Shown here: positions 15,802-24,366 of the stretch, piece by piece | How positions within the stretch are numbered: position 1 is the first letter of the stretch | Layout: the number at the start of each line of letters is the position of its first letter | Assembly: GCF_002939305.1 (NCBI RefSeq) | Contig: NZ_MVDI01000006.1 | Span: 62,001-126,000, forward strand | Source: Chroococcidiopsis sp. TS-821 | GTDB taxonomy: Bacteria; Cyanobacteriota; Cyanobacteriia; Cyanobacteriales; Chroococcidiopsidaceae | DNA length: 64,000 bases | Direction of reading: 5' to 3' | The notes under the pieces: model-generated | The model's input: only the letters and a program-made list of their open reading frames with translations | Databases searched by the model: none | Told to the model about the DNA's origin: nothing | Program-made: the position numbers and the translations under genes

Positions 15802-16683
15802 ATGGCTAAGCCGCTTCGTAAAACCCAGCAGTTCTTCATGCTTACACCTAATGTCAGAGACAAGCTACTTGATGCCAATTTAACAGCTGCTGAATGGCGA
15901 GTTTGGTGTTATTTGGTCAGCCTCGATCCTTTTGGCGATCGCGGAGCTAAATTTTCTCCAGCTGAATTAATGCTTAGATGCGGAATCAAAAAATCAACTT
16001 ACTTTGCCACTAAAGCCAAGTTCCAAAAACTTGGGTTGTTCGACTTCAAGGATGGAACCACTAAAGTTTACAACTTGCAAAGCCATCCTGTTGATACTGA
16101 AGAGTCTGACCATTCTCAACAACAGCAAGTTATTGAGTCCAAGATTTTGGAGTCCGAGTCCAAGATTTTGGAGTCCGAGTCCAAGATTTTGGAGTCCGAG
16201 TCCAAGATTTTGGAGTCCGAGTCCAAGATTTTGGAGTCCGAGTCCAAGATTTTGGAAAATCAACGTCCAAAAGCTGCTTTTAGTAAGGATTCCAGCACTC
16301 CTCAGACTAATCAGACTTATACAGACTTTATACAGACTCTCTCAGAAGAGGAACGAGAGAATTTTGAAAAATTTGTGCGAGACGAATGGCGACGGCGTAA
16401 AGGAGAAGAAATAATCAGCTTGGAGCGTTTCTTGGCAAAAGAAGAAGATTTTAAAAATTGGCGCCAGCGATTTTTAGATGCCCCTGCGGGTCGTAGCGCG
16501 AAAAAGAGGGCGATTGCCACGAGCTATAACTGGCGAAACGATGCTCGATTTGATACGTGGATTTGGGAAGCATTCAATCGCGGTTTTGAGTGGCTTCAAG
16601 AGGATGAAGGCGAACGCGAGCAGCGCAGAGCTTTTTACGATTGGGCTTTTGCAGTCAATGCTTTTGACGGGGTGTGCTTATGA
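15802..16683 (+). CDS. Winged-helix replication-initiator-like protein with ESKILES repeats
   Basis: 293 residues from ATG 15802, chosen because GAGGAGG lies 8 bp upstream; the longer frame starts at 15772. The N-terminal 85 residues look like a winged helix (LTAAEWRVWCYLVSLDPFG, then AELMLRCGIKKSTYFATKAKFQKLGLF), the arrangement found in plasmid replication and primosome-type proteins. Residues about 112-153 are six copies of the heptad ESKILES. The C-terminal half is Arg/Glu- and Trp-rich. Its stop overlaps the next gene by ATGA. The replication role is inference; it could also be a transcription factor. Confidence 0.6.
   Translation: MAKPLRKTQQFFMLTPNVRDKLLDANLTAAEWRVWCYLVSLDPFGDRGAKFSPAELMLRCGIKKSTYFATKAKFQKLGLFDFKDGTTKVYNLQSHPVDTEESDHSQQQQVIESKILESESKILESESKILESESKILESESKILESESKILENQRPKAAFSKDSSTPQTNQTYTDFIQTLSEEERENFEKFVRDEWRRRKGEEIISLERFLAKEEDFKNWRQRFLDAPAGRSAKKRAIATSYNWRNDARFDTWIWEAFNRGFEWLQEDEGEREQRRAFYDWAFAVNAFDGVCL
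16135..16260 (+). repeat. 21-bp coding tandem repeat, six copies
   Basis: The unit GAGTCCAAGATTTTGGAGTCC is repeated without gaps inside the replication-like gene and gives an exact heptad in the protein. The copies are nearly identical at the DNA level, so copy number probably changes by slippage or unequal crossing over without breaking the frame. Confidence 0.85.
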
Positions 16684-17174
16684 ACTTACCTCAATTGCCC
16701 CGCGAACCAATTCGACCTGAAGCTGAGGCAGAACGAGAACTTTGGCAACCGCGCTGGCGATGCTTTTGTTGCCACGATACTGGAATAGTGCGGCAGTGGC
16801 TCGTCGAGCAAGTTATTCCAGGGTACGACCACCAGCGCGACAAATCCGTAGTGTGTCAAAATCCGCATTGTCAAGCTGGGGAAATTTATAGATACGACCC
16901 AAACTACGACCAGCGCTTCAGTGCAGGAATTTGCATGGTGCTTGACAGTAAAAACCGCGATTCTTGGCGACGCACAACTGAGAAGCGATTTGAGCGAATT
17001 CAAGCCTCTATTAAAGACACTGCTAAAAACATGAGTTTGAGAAAGCGCGACCGCACGTCAGTTGAAGAAATAGAAGCACAGCGACGGCACGAAGAGGTAT
17101 GTAACGCAGTACCCGTAGCTAAAGCGATCGCTACGGTATTAGACAACGAGTACGTCAAGGAAGGCTCATTATGA
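16680..17174 (+). CDS. Cys-rich hypothetical protein of the plasmid-like operon
   Basis: 164 residues from ATG 16680, which overlaps the stop of the previous gene (ATGA). The N-terminal part has Cys-x-Cys-Cys-His (WRCFCCHDTG) and, about 30 residues on, Cys-x4-Cys (VCQNPHCQAG), which could bind one zinc as a ribbon. The C-terminal half is basic and helical. It is translationally coupled on both sides. No family recognised; a DNA-binding accessory to the initiator-like and ParB-like proteins is plausible. Confidence 0.7.
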   Translation: MNLPQLPREPIRPEAEAERELWQPRWRCFCCHDTGIVRQWLVEQVIPGYDHQRDKSVVCQNPHCQAGEIYRYDPNYDQRFSAGICMVLDSKNRDSWRRTTEKRFERIQASIKDTAKNMSLRKRDRTSVEEIEAQRRHEEVCNAVPVAKAIATVLDNEYVKEGSL

Positions 17175-18514
17175 ACGCGCAACTTTGTCAGGAAGTGACG
17201 GGTGAGTTTCGACGAGTAGACAGTCATCTTGACTCGCGTCAAGAGTCTACAAGGCACGAGCATCAGTTTACTCCAATTTGGCGAGCAAACGGTACTCTTG
17301 TTGATTGGTGTTACTGCGGGCAAGAACGCGAATGTAATGTCAGCGTTTTGGAAAAATCCTTGCAAAATTGTATCAGTGCTAAAAACGATTATTTACAGCA
17401 ACGAGACAAGAGTAAGTCCGCAGCCCGAAAGCAAAAGTTTGCACAAGCAGCAGCAGATAAAGATAAACAAATTGCTTGGTTAGAAGAACAAATCAACAAG
17501 CGATCGCCTAGTAGTAGATTTTCTACTTCATACTTAGCACTTGACGAAATTCGCCGCGACGGTGGAACGCAACCGAGAGCAGCTATCGACCTCAAGCACG
17601 TTAAGTTGCTGGAAGAGCAGATTGAGGACGGCAAGGAGTTAGAACCAGTTGTTGTCTTCTATGACGGGGAATCTTACTGGCTGGCTGATGGATTTCACCG
17701 CTATGCAGCACACAAGAATCAAAATATAGAAGCGATCGCCTGTTTTATTCATCAAGGAACGCGCCGCGAAGCTGTCTTATATTCTGTCGGGGCAAATGCC
17801 GACCACAAGCCAGCACTGCCGCGCAGTCGGGAGGACAAGCGACGGGCGGTGATGACTTTATTGCAAGATCCTGAGTGGGGAAAGTGGAGTAACTATAAGA
17901 TCGCTGAAGTAGCAAGAGTTAATGAAAAGACTGTGCGGAATATCCGTGCTTCTCTCACTACGGATTTCCGTAGTGACAACTCGATGCGGACTTATGAAAC
18001 TAAGCACGGCACCACAGCCAAAATGAATATCGCGAATATTGGTAAGCCCAGTCAAGAGTTACCTAACCTAGAAACTGCGAGTGTAGAACTCGATACGAAA
18101 GAGCAAGAGCTAATTACAACTGGTCTCCTAAAACCTGCTATCACTAAACACCTACAGCTAGCTGAAGGTGGGTTGGTGGAGATGTCCGTGCCTAATGATA
18201 ATAAAATTAATGGTCGCTGGGGACGTATTGCTGCTGTTACACCGTACACTGTCGAGGTATGGCTGCGCGATGTAGATACGATGATGATGCAGAAGTACAC
18301 CTTGACATATCAGCAACTCATTTCCTTACCTTTAGAAAAGGAGCCACAATTAAAGAAAATATGTAATCGCATTTCATATCTGCGGCAGTGTAACCTAGAC
18401 CCATTTGAGGTAGAAATACTCAACCTGCTAGAGCGCCCTGTAGTGCTAACACCAACCGAGTTGGAATACCTTGCCCATATCGAAAAGCGTCATGGAATCG
18501 CGCCGGATGAATAA
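17171..18514 (+). CDS. ParB/Srx-like N-domain and helix-turn-helix protein
   Basis: 447 residues. The start overlaps the previous stop by 4 bp (ATGA). Residues about 120-200 form a ParB/sulfiredoxin-like domain (QPRAAIDLKHVKLLEEQ, then WLADGFHRYAAHKN, where DGFHRY is the usual catalytic or CTP-site loop). A helix-turn-helix follows (NYKIAEVARVNEKTVRNIRASL). The N-terminus carries a Cys/His pair (WCYCGQEREC). The C-terminal 150 residues are unrecognised. ParB-type proteins partition plasmids or regulate genes; no ParA partner is present, so an orphan regulator is as likely as partitioning. Confidence 0.78.
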   Translation: MNAQLCQEVTGEFRRVDSHLDSRQESTRHEHQFTPIWRANGTLVDWCYCGQERECNVSVLEKSLQNCISAKNDYLQQRDKSKSAARKQKFAQAAADKDKQIAWLEEQINKRSPSSRFSTSYLALDEIRRDGGTQPRAAIDLKHVKLLEEQIEDGKELEPVVVFYDGESYWLADGFHRYAAHKNQNIEAIACFIHQGTRREAVLYSVGANADHKPALPRSREDKRRAVMTLLQDPEWGKWSNYKIAEVARVNEKTVRNIRASLTTDFRSDNSMRTYETKHGTTAKMNIANIGKPSQELPNLETASVELDTKEQELITTGLLKPAITKHLQLAEGGLVEMSVPNDNKINGRWGRIAAVTPYTVEVWLRDVDTMMMQKYTLTYQQLISLPLEKEPQLKKICNRISYLRQCNLDPFEVEILNLLERPVVLTPTELEYLAHIEKRHGIAPDE

Positions 18515-18950
18515 CGTGACTTCAACTCTTTACGAACAGGATTATTATCTGTGGTTAGAAAAAACCAGCAGTTTGCTGCGAGAAGGCAGACTGTCTGAGT
18601 TGGATATTCCCAATTTAATTGAAGAAATTGAGGACATGGGCAGGAGTGAAAGAAAGGCAGTTAGAAGCAATCTGATTGTTATCCTCATGCACTTGCTTAA
18701 GTATAAATATCAACCGGAGAAGCGAAGCAATAGCTGGTTATTAACTATATTTGAACACCGCCGTCGCTTGAGAGATGATTTTGCAGATAGTCCTAGTCTC
18801 AAGCAGTATTTCAATGAAGTGTTTGAGCAATGCTATCAGGATGCGCGCATCTCAGCCGCAATTGAAACTGGTTTACCTACTGAGACTTTCCCAGAACAAT
18901 CTCCGTTTACTTCTGAAGAAGTTCTAAATGTGGATTACTTACCAGAGTAA
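18507..18950 (+). CDS. DUF29 family protein
   Basis: 147 residues from ATG 18507, which overlaps the end of the ParB-like gene by 8 bp; the longer frame from 18471 adds 12 unsupported residues. The pattern YEQDYYLWLEKTSSLLREGR, then LDIPNLIEEIEDMGRSERKAVRSNL and LMHLLKYKYQPEKR is the DUF29 signature. The family is very common in cyanobacteria and of unknown function; many members lie near mobile DNA. It closes the coupled cluster 15802-18950. Confidence 0.9.
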   Translation: MNNVTSTLYEQDYYLWLEKTSSLLREGRLSELDIPNLIEEIEDMGRSERKAVRSNLIVILMHLLKYKYQPEKRSNSWLLTIFEHRRRLRDDFADSPSLKQYFNEVFEQCYQDARISAAIETGLPTETFPEQSPFTSEEVLNVDYLPE

Positions 18951-19234
18951 AGCAGCAATTAAATGTGATTGGGCAAAGCCTATGCTGCGCACCGGATCAA
19001 ACTCTATTTTTAGTAAAATTTTGAGCAACTTGAGAAAAATGTATTAATACGTTATCTAAGTTGTTCTAGTCAATTCTCGAACAAAGAAATAATAAAGCAT
19101 AGGTTTTATAAAAATTGAATGAATAAATAATCAGAAATTTATAGTAACTATGAAGTGATTAGAGGTAAATATTGATAGTTGACGTTACCATTCATATAAT
19201 TAAGTTGTCGTTGCTTCTTAACTCTACAACCGAG

Positions 19235-19275
19235 CCTCTAAAACTAAGAACGCGACAAAAAAACAGTTTTAGAGG
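19235..19275. terminator. Hairpin CCTCTAAAAC / GTTTTAGAGG with T-rich tail
   Basis: 10-bp perfect stem with a 21-nt loop, followed by TCTTTATTATTACTCTTT. It is 285 bp past the DUF29 stop in an otherwise gene-free spacer (18951-19465). It could end that transcript or a short RNA starting in the spacer. Confidence 0.5.
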
Positions 19276-19465
19276 TCTTTATTATTACTCTTTAATGTTT
19301 CTGTGATAGTACAACAGCAGATAAGTTGTGTTCGCCCAGGCTCCGCCTAGGCTAACGTTTTTTGTCTGGCTCCACTCTCCGCTACGCTCCGAGCCGAGCA
19401 TTTTTCTTTACAGGTAGGGCAATAAGCTAAATGACTTGGTTTACCAGTTTTGGAGTGCTTTTCTA

Positions 19466-20006
19466 ATGATGAGTACAACAGCAAAACTTCTTTTGTTAGA
19501 TTGCGACGGTACAATTCGATAACCGAGATCTGGAGCAAAGTTTATACAGCAGCCCGAAGACCAGAAGATTATTGCTAGGGCAAGGGAAGCGATCGCCCAT
19601 TACCATCAGGAAGGTTGGATTGCAGTCGGCATCACGAATCAAGGAGGCGATCGCAGAGCAAGAGTATACGCTACAGCTATTTCCACAGTTGCTATGCATT
19701 TACTTGTGTCCTGACTTTGATGGTAATTATTGCTGGTTAGTGGGGCGAGGATACGATGCAAAACCAGTTCACTTGGCTAGTTGGGCAGCGGAATTTGTCG
19801 GAGCGTTCAGAAAGCCGCAGCCAGGGATGCTGAAGGTTGCGATGAAAAATCACTGCGGTCTGAGTTGCGAGAAAAGTTGTTTGTATGTGGGCGATCGCGC
19901 TGAAGATGAGGAAGCTGCGAGGAGAGCAGGTATAGAATTTGTGCAAGCAGATGTGTGGCGCGATGGATTTAATAGGAAAACAGAACTGAAAAAGCTTGAT
20001 TTGTAG
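19466..20006 (+). pseudogene. HAD-family phosphatase, broken (HisB/GmhB-like)
   Basis: ATG at 19466 gives KLLLLDCDGTIR, the HAD nucleophile motif DxDGT-like, then an immediate TAA. Reading through the stop in the same frame continues the protein (RSGAKFIQQPEDQKIIARA, GWIAVGITNQGG). After NQGG the similarity jumps to another frame (KEAIAEQEYTLQLFPQLLC, open from about 19636), and ends with CLYVGDRAEDEEAARRAG, the C-terminal aspartate motif. So one nonsense change and one deletion/frameshift of about ten codons inactivate it. GmhB/HisB-type sugar or histidinol phosphatases have this layout. Confidence 0.75.
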
Positions 20007-20015
20007 CTTGAATCT

Positions 20016-20430
20016 TTACACTTCATCTTCTAGTTCCTCTACCATTGGCAAGTTTCCTTTGAGTTGAGAAGGTAAAGCATCCTGAAGCTGATAAGTAGAA
20101 ATGCCCATCGGCTTATTCGTATCGCGCAAAGCATACTCGGCAACGATTTGATTTTTACTTTTACACAGAATTATGCCGATACTGGGTTGGTCGTCCGGTG
20201 ACGGAGCAACTCGTCTGCGGCTCCAGCCATATTGAATTGTTTGCTGCACGTACCATAAGCATTCGGTTGAGTCTTTGACAAGATCCAAAATTCGGGCATT
20301 GTGACCCCAAGGAATTAGTGCAACAGCTTGTTGCACAAACGATTCATCTGGGTACGCCTCGGCGAATGTCCTCATATACTTAAGATTGCGTGGTGAAAAT
20401 CCTTGATTGAACTGATAAAGATAATGATTT
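20016..20430 (-). pseudogene. DUF1016/YhcG-type nuclease remnant with internal deletion
   Basis: A minus-strand frame of 119 residues starts at 20375, but the same frame continues upstream with YLYQFNQGFSPRNLKYMR and no start, so the N-terminus is lost. The family sequence RTFAEAYPDESFVQQAVALIPWGHNARILDLV...YGWSR is followed at once by DDQPSIGIILCKSKN, a segment that lies about 100 residues later in intact proteins. The deleted part contains the core of the PDDEXK nuclease domain. The remainder through the C-terminal QLQDALPSQLKGNLP is well preserved, so the deletion is recent or the stub is retained. Confidence 0.75.
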
Positions 20431-20522
20431 GCGTATTTTGAAAACGCACTGGTGTTCTATGCAACTATTGTTGTCTTTTGTAAGGATTTAGCATATAAGT
20501 ATATTTCCGTAAGTTTACTTGC

Positions 20523-20549
20523 AGCTTTATATAAACTTTATATAAAGCT
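20523..20549. promoter_or_regulatory. Perfect palindrome, candidate controller operator
   Basis: AGCTTTATATAA and TTATATAAAGCT are perfect 12-bp inverted arms around ACT. It lies 170 bp upstream of the XRE controller gene that opens the restriction-like operon. Controller proteins of restriction systems bind such AT-rich palindromes. It also resembles overlapping -10 elements. Confidence 0.5.
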
Positions 20550-20717
20550 CACTACTATTCTAATTTATACTGTTTGACCTTAGTAAAAATACTAATGTTG
20601 GATAGAAAATAATGTTTTCACGTATTCCGAGATTCCTCAGATTACAATCAAAACTAATCAAGAAGATAATGCAGTATATGACATGAAAAATACTGCACCA
20701 TTTAATACTTTATTTTA

Positions 20718-20990
20718 ATGAACAAAAGTAAATTATTAGTAATTGACCAACCACTTTTAGGCAAATTTATTCGCGAACTTCGGCAAGAAATTAAACTGAC
20801 ACAAGAACAATTCGCTGCTCATTTAGGTATCACTTGTTCCTCAGTTAATCGATGGGAAAACGGACGCGGCAAGCCCTCACCACTAGCTATGCAAAAGGTT
20901 GAGGAGATAATCAAACAAATGAGTGCATCCTCAGATGCGAAACTTCGTGATCGCGCCCAGGAATTACTAACCAAGTATTCAATTCATTAA
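20718..20990 (+). CDS. XRE-family controller of the restriction-like operon
   Basis: 90 residues. A Cro/CI helix-turn-helix spans about 13-68 (LGKFIRELRQEIKLTQEQFAAHLGIT, SSVNRWENGRGKPS). No other domain. It is the first gene before the methyltransferase (94-bp gap) on the same strand, so it is a likely C-protein that delays nuclease expression until the host is methylated. Confidence 0.88.
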   Translation: MNKSKLLVIDQPLLGKFIRELRQEIKLTQEQFAAHLGITCSSVNRWENGRGKPSPLAMQKVEEIIKQMSASSDAKLRDRAQELLTKYSIH

Positions 20991-21084
20991 TTCAAACGTA
21001 TAACCTGTGCCACGCAGACATTGCACAGAACTTATCAGTATTTCATCAACAAAAACTTATTAATAAATCAGGGATTGGTAGGAT

Positions 21085-24000
21085 ATGGCTTTCACCAAGG
21101 AGAATCTGCGTGCCGTGATAACTGGCACAGAAACAGATCGCGTCGAAGCATTGCAACAGTTACTCGGATATCCAATCAAGCAGCGCGATTCACAAGGTTC
21201 TCGATTTTGGTATTTGCGTCCTGGTAAGACTAAATTAGAAGCAGAAGAAACACAACCAATCGCCGTTGGCTTCTATTCTCAACTAAATTCATACACTGAT
21301 AATGAGATTAAAGCATTCTTAACAAGTCCTGAGCAGCAGCAAGAAATCTACGGACATTATGTAAGCCGAATGGCAGAAGACCAACCTGTCATGTACATAC
21401 TTCTACCCAGTCAAGAAGAAACGGGTCGAATCGCTTTGGTTCTACCTACTGAAGGAAAACTACGTCAGCGGCAAATCCAAACTTTTGAGTGGAATTCAAC
21501 ACAGTTATTAAAAAGCAGACTTCCTCGTCTACAACAGAGTTCGCTACCAGTTGCAGGAAAAGCGTTATTTTCTACACCTCTAGTCGAGTGGGTGTTCTAC
21601 GATTCAGTCGCAACGGCAAAAGACCTGGCACAGCGATTAGCGGCGATCGCGCGTCAGATCGAAGAAATCATACCCACTGTTTATCGTGCGGAATCCGAAA
21701 ACGGATACTTGCATCAACTGTTTACCAGTTTCCAAAAAGAGTTACTACCCAATCTCAAGGTAAGTTCCACTGACGAGAAAGAATATAGTTTTGCTGATAT
21801 TTATGCTCAGACGGTTGCTTATGGGTTATTTACAGCCAGAGTATTCAGCTATGAGCGCAATCAAGACGACCTCAAAACTACAGAGTTCAATCGCCAAACA
21901 GCGTGGAATTTACTGCCAGAAACAAACCCGTTTCTACGTAACTTGTTTCGAGATATTTCCGAGCGATCGCCTGTAGAGTTGGGTGACGAGTTGATTGAAG
22001 CGATCGTCGAAATCATCTCTTACTTGCGCGTTGCCAAGATGGAGGTGATTTTGCGGGACTTTCACCAAAAGATTAACCAGGAAGATATTGTTATTCGGTT
22101 CTACGAAGACTTCCTAAGTGCTTATAAACCCCAGATGCGAGAACGGCGCGGAGTTTATTACACCCCACAGCCGGTAGTGTCTTACATTGTTCGCTCTGTT
22201 GACCATATTCTCAAAAAAGATTTCGGACTAAAAGATGGACTTGCAGACGCAACTAAGGTGCAGGTAAAGTCACCAAACGGCAAAGGAGTAACTGAGACGC
22301 ATAAGGTTTTGATCACAGACCCTGCCGTTGGTACAGGGACCTTCCTTTACGAAGTCATTAACCATATTCATAAATCATTTGCATCCAAACCAGAACAATG
22401 GTCAGATTACGTTGCTCAAGACTTGCTACCTCGACTGCTGGGCTTTGAACTATTGATGGCTCCCTACGCAGTAGCTCATATGAAGTTGGGGCTGCAACTT
22501 GCTGAATTGGGCTATAAATTTGACACAGCAGAAAGATTGCGGGTTTATCTAACCAACACCTTGCAAGAGGCTTTTCATATCCCTCCAGCGAACAATCATT
22601 TTTCTAACTTGTTTTGGGGAGAAGCAGATGCTGCTAATCAAATCAAAGAAGCAGCGCCAGTAATGGTTATACTCGGTAATCCTCCCTACTCTGGTCATTC
22701 TGCTAATAATGGTGATTGGATTAAAAATCTACTCAAAGGTAAGGATACTTTAACCGAGCAACAGACGAGCAGCTATTTTGAAGTCGATGGCAAGCCATTA
22801 GGCGAAAAAAACCCGAAGTGGCTAAATGACGATTATGTCAAGTTTATTCGGTTTGCTCAGTGGCGGATTGAGAAAACGGGCTACGGTGTCTTAGCGTTTG
22901 TTACTAACCACAGTTATTTAGATAATCCTACATTTCGAGGAATGCGTCAAAGTTTGATGGAAACCTTTGATGATATTTACGTACTAGATTTACACGGTAA
23001 TAGTAAGAAGAAAGAGAAGTGTCCTGATGGTTCAAAGGATGAAAATGTCTTTGATATTCAGCAGGGAGTTTCTATTAATATTTTTGTTAAGCATCCAAAT
23101 GGTAGCAAGAATAAAGCAATTATACATCATGCAGACTTGTGGGGCGATCGTGATTGTAAATACGATTGGCTTGAAAAAAACGATTTGACTACAACACAGT
23201 GGATTAATTTACAACCTCAATCCCAATTTTATTTGTTTATTCCTCAAGATAATGATTTGCGAACCGAGTATGAAAAAGGCTGGAAAATTACAGAAGCAAT
23301 GCCAGTTAATGTACTTGGTTTTCAAACACACCGCGATCATTTTGCTATCGATTTTGATAAGACATCTCTGTATAAAAGAATTGCTGATTTGTATCAATAT
23401 AAAATAAGTGATGAGCAATTACTCAAACAGTTTGATTTAGGTACATGGGACATTAAAAAAGCAAGAATTAAATTACGTAGCATGGCAGACTGGGAAACTG
23501 CATTCAGCAAGTGTCTTTACAGACCTTTTGATGTACGAGAATGCTATTTTAGTGATGCTGTAATGGATCGTCCTCGTAGAGAACTAATTAGTCATGTTGC
23601 AGGTAAAGATAATCTTTGTATTGGAATTGGTAGACAAGTTTTTCAAGGAAATTTTTGCCATGTAATTGTTTCATCTAAACCTATAGAAGCTAATGTTATT
23701 CAGCCAGCAAACGGATGTGTAGTTTTTCCTCTTTACATTTATTCTCAAAACAGAATCTCACAAAAATTAATTTTTGACAAACAGCGTAGTTTTAACTTTA
23801 CTCAAGTTTTCTTTAATGCTGTTAAAGATAAACTTAACTACACCCCCACCCCAGAAGCCATCTTCTACTACATCTACGCCATCCTTCACTCCTCTACCTA
23901 CCGCACTCGCTACGCGGAATTCCTCAAAATAGACTTCCCTCGCGTACCCCTTACAAGCAGCGATCGCCTCTTTCACCAATTAGCTGCCTACGGCGAAGAA

Positions 24001-24345
24001 TTAGTAGCCCTACACTTGATGAAATCACCCGAATTAGATAACAAAATTACCCAGTTTGAAGAACGCGGCGGTCATCGAATTATTGATGCTGGACATCCTG
24101 AGCATCAGCAGGGTGACGTAGTAATTAATAAAAAAGGAGATCGCTTTATAGGAGTTCCCGAAAATGTTTGGAACTTCTATGTAGGTGGTTATCAAGTTTG
24201 CCAAAAATGGCTCAAAGACCGTAAAGGACGCACTCTTACTCAAGAAGATATCGACCACTACCAACGCATCGTTATCGCACTCCAAGAAACCATACGGCTG
24301 ATGCAACAAATTGATGAAGTTATCCCAGGCTTCCCATTACCTTAA
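21085..24345 (+). CDS. Large DNA methyltransferase (type ISP/IIG-like)
   Basis: 1,086 residues. SAM-binding motif I is DPAVGTGTFLYE near 412 and the catalytic motif IV is NPPYSGH near 532, the mark of amino-methyltransferases (probably N6-adenine). Before them is RGVYYTPQPVV, the usual motif X, and after them a target-recognition-like region with PFDVRECYFSDAVMDRPRREL. The first 300 residues have no nuclease motif that I can see. The C-terminal region resembles the type ISP enzyme tail, but the Mrr nuclease and helicase of that family are missing from this chain and appear to be supplied by the next gene. Confidence 0.88.
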   Translation: MAFTKENLRAVITGTETDRVEALQQLLGYPIKQRDSQGSRFWYLRPGKTKLEAEETQPIAVGFYSQLNSYTDNEIKAFLTSPEQQQEIYGHYVSRMAEDQPVMYILLPSQEETGRIALVLPTEGKLRQRQIQTFEWNSTQLLKSRLPRLQQSSLPVAGKALFSTPLVEWVFYDSVATAKDLAQRLAAIARQIEEIIPTVYRAESENGYLHQLFTSFQKELLPNLKVSSTDEKEYSFADIYAQTVAYGLFTARVFSYERNQDDLKTTEFNRQTAWNLLPETNPFLRNLFRDISERSPVELGDELIEAIVEIISYLRVAKMEVILRDFHQKINQEDIVIRFYEDFLSAYKPQMRERRGVYYTPQPVVSYIVRSVDHILKKDFGLKDGLADATKVQVKSPNGKGVTETHKVLITDPAVGTGTFLYEVINHIHKSFASKPEQWSDYVAQDLLPRLLGFELLMAPYAVAHMKLGLQLAELGYKFDTAERLRVYLTNTLQEAFHIPPANNHFSNLFWGEADAANQIKEAAPVMVILGNPPYSGHSANNGDWIKNLLKGKDTLTEQQTSSYFEVDGKPLGEKNPKWLNDDYVKFIRFAQWRIEKTGYGVLAFVTNHSYLDNPTFRGMRQSLMETFDDIYVLDLHGNSKKKEKCPDGSKDENVFDIQQGVSINIFVKHPNGSKNKAIIHHADLWGDRDCKYDWLEKNDLTTTQWINLQPQSQFYLFIPQDNDLRTEYEKGWKITEAMPVNVLGFQTHRDHFAIDFDKTSLYKRIADLYQYKISDEQLLKQFDLGTWDIKKARIKLRSMADWETAFSKCLYRPFDVRECYFSDAVMDRPRRELISHVAGKDNLCIGIGRQVFQGNFCHVIVSSKPIEANVIQPANGCVVFPLYIYSQNRISQKLIFDKQRSFNFTQVFFNAVKDKLNYTPTPEAIFYYIYAILHSSTYRTRYAEFLKIDFPRVPLTSSDRLFHQLAAYGEELVALHLMKSPELDNKITQFEERGGHRIIDAGHPEHQQGDVVINKKGDRFIGVPENVWNFYVGGYQVCQKWLKDRKGRTLTQEDIDHYQRIVIALQETIRLMQQIDEVIPGFPLP

Positions 24346-24366
24346 ACTTTCCTATTCTTGTCTCTC

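Noticed and set aside
16135-16260. CRISPR-like array
   Set aside because: Units are directly adjacent with no spacers and are in a coding frame.
15994-16414. NLGLGLQ and SPSPRFW repeat proteins in other frames
   Set aside because: They are alternative-frame readings of the ESKILES repeat in the initiator-like gene.
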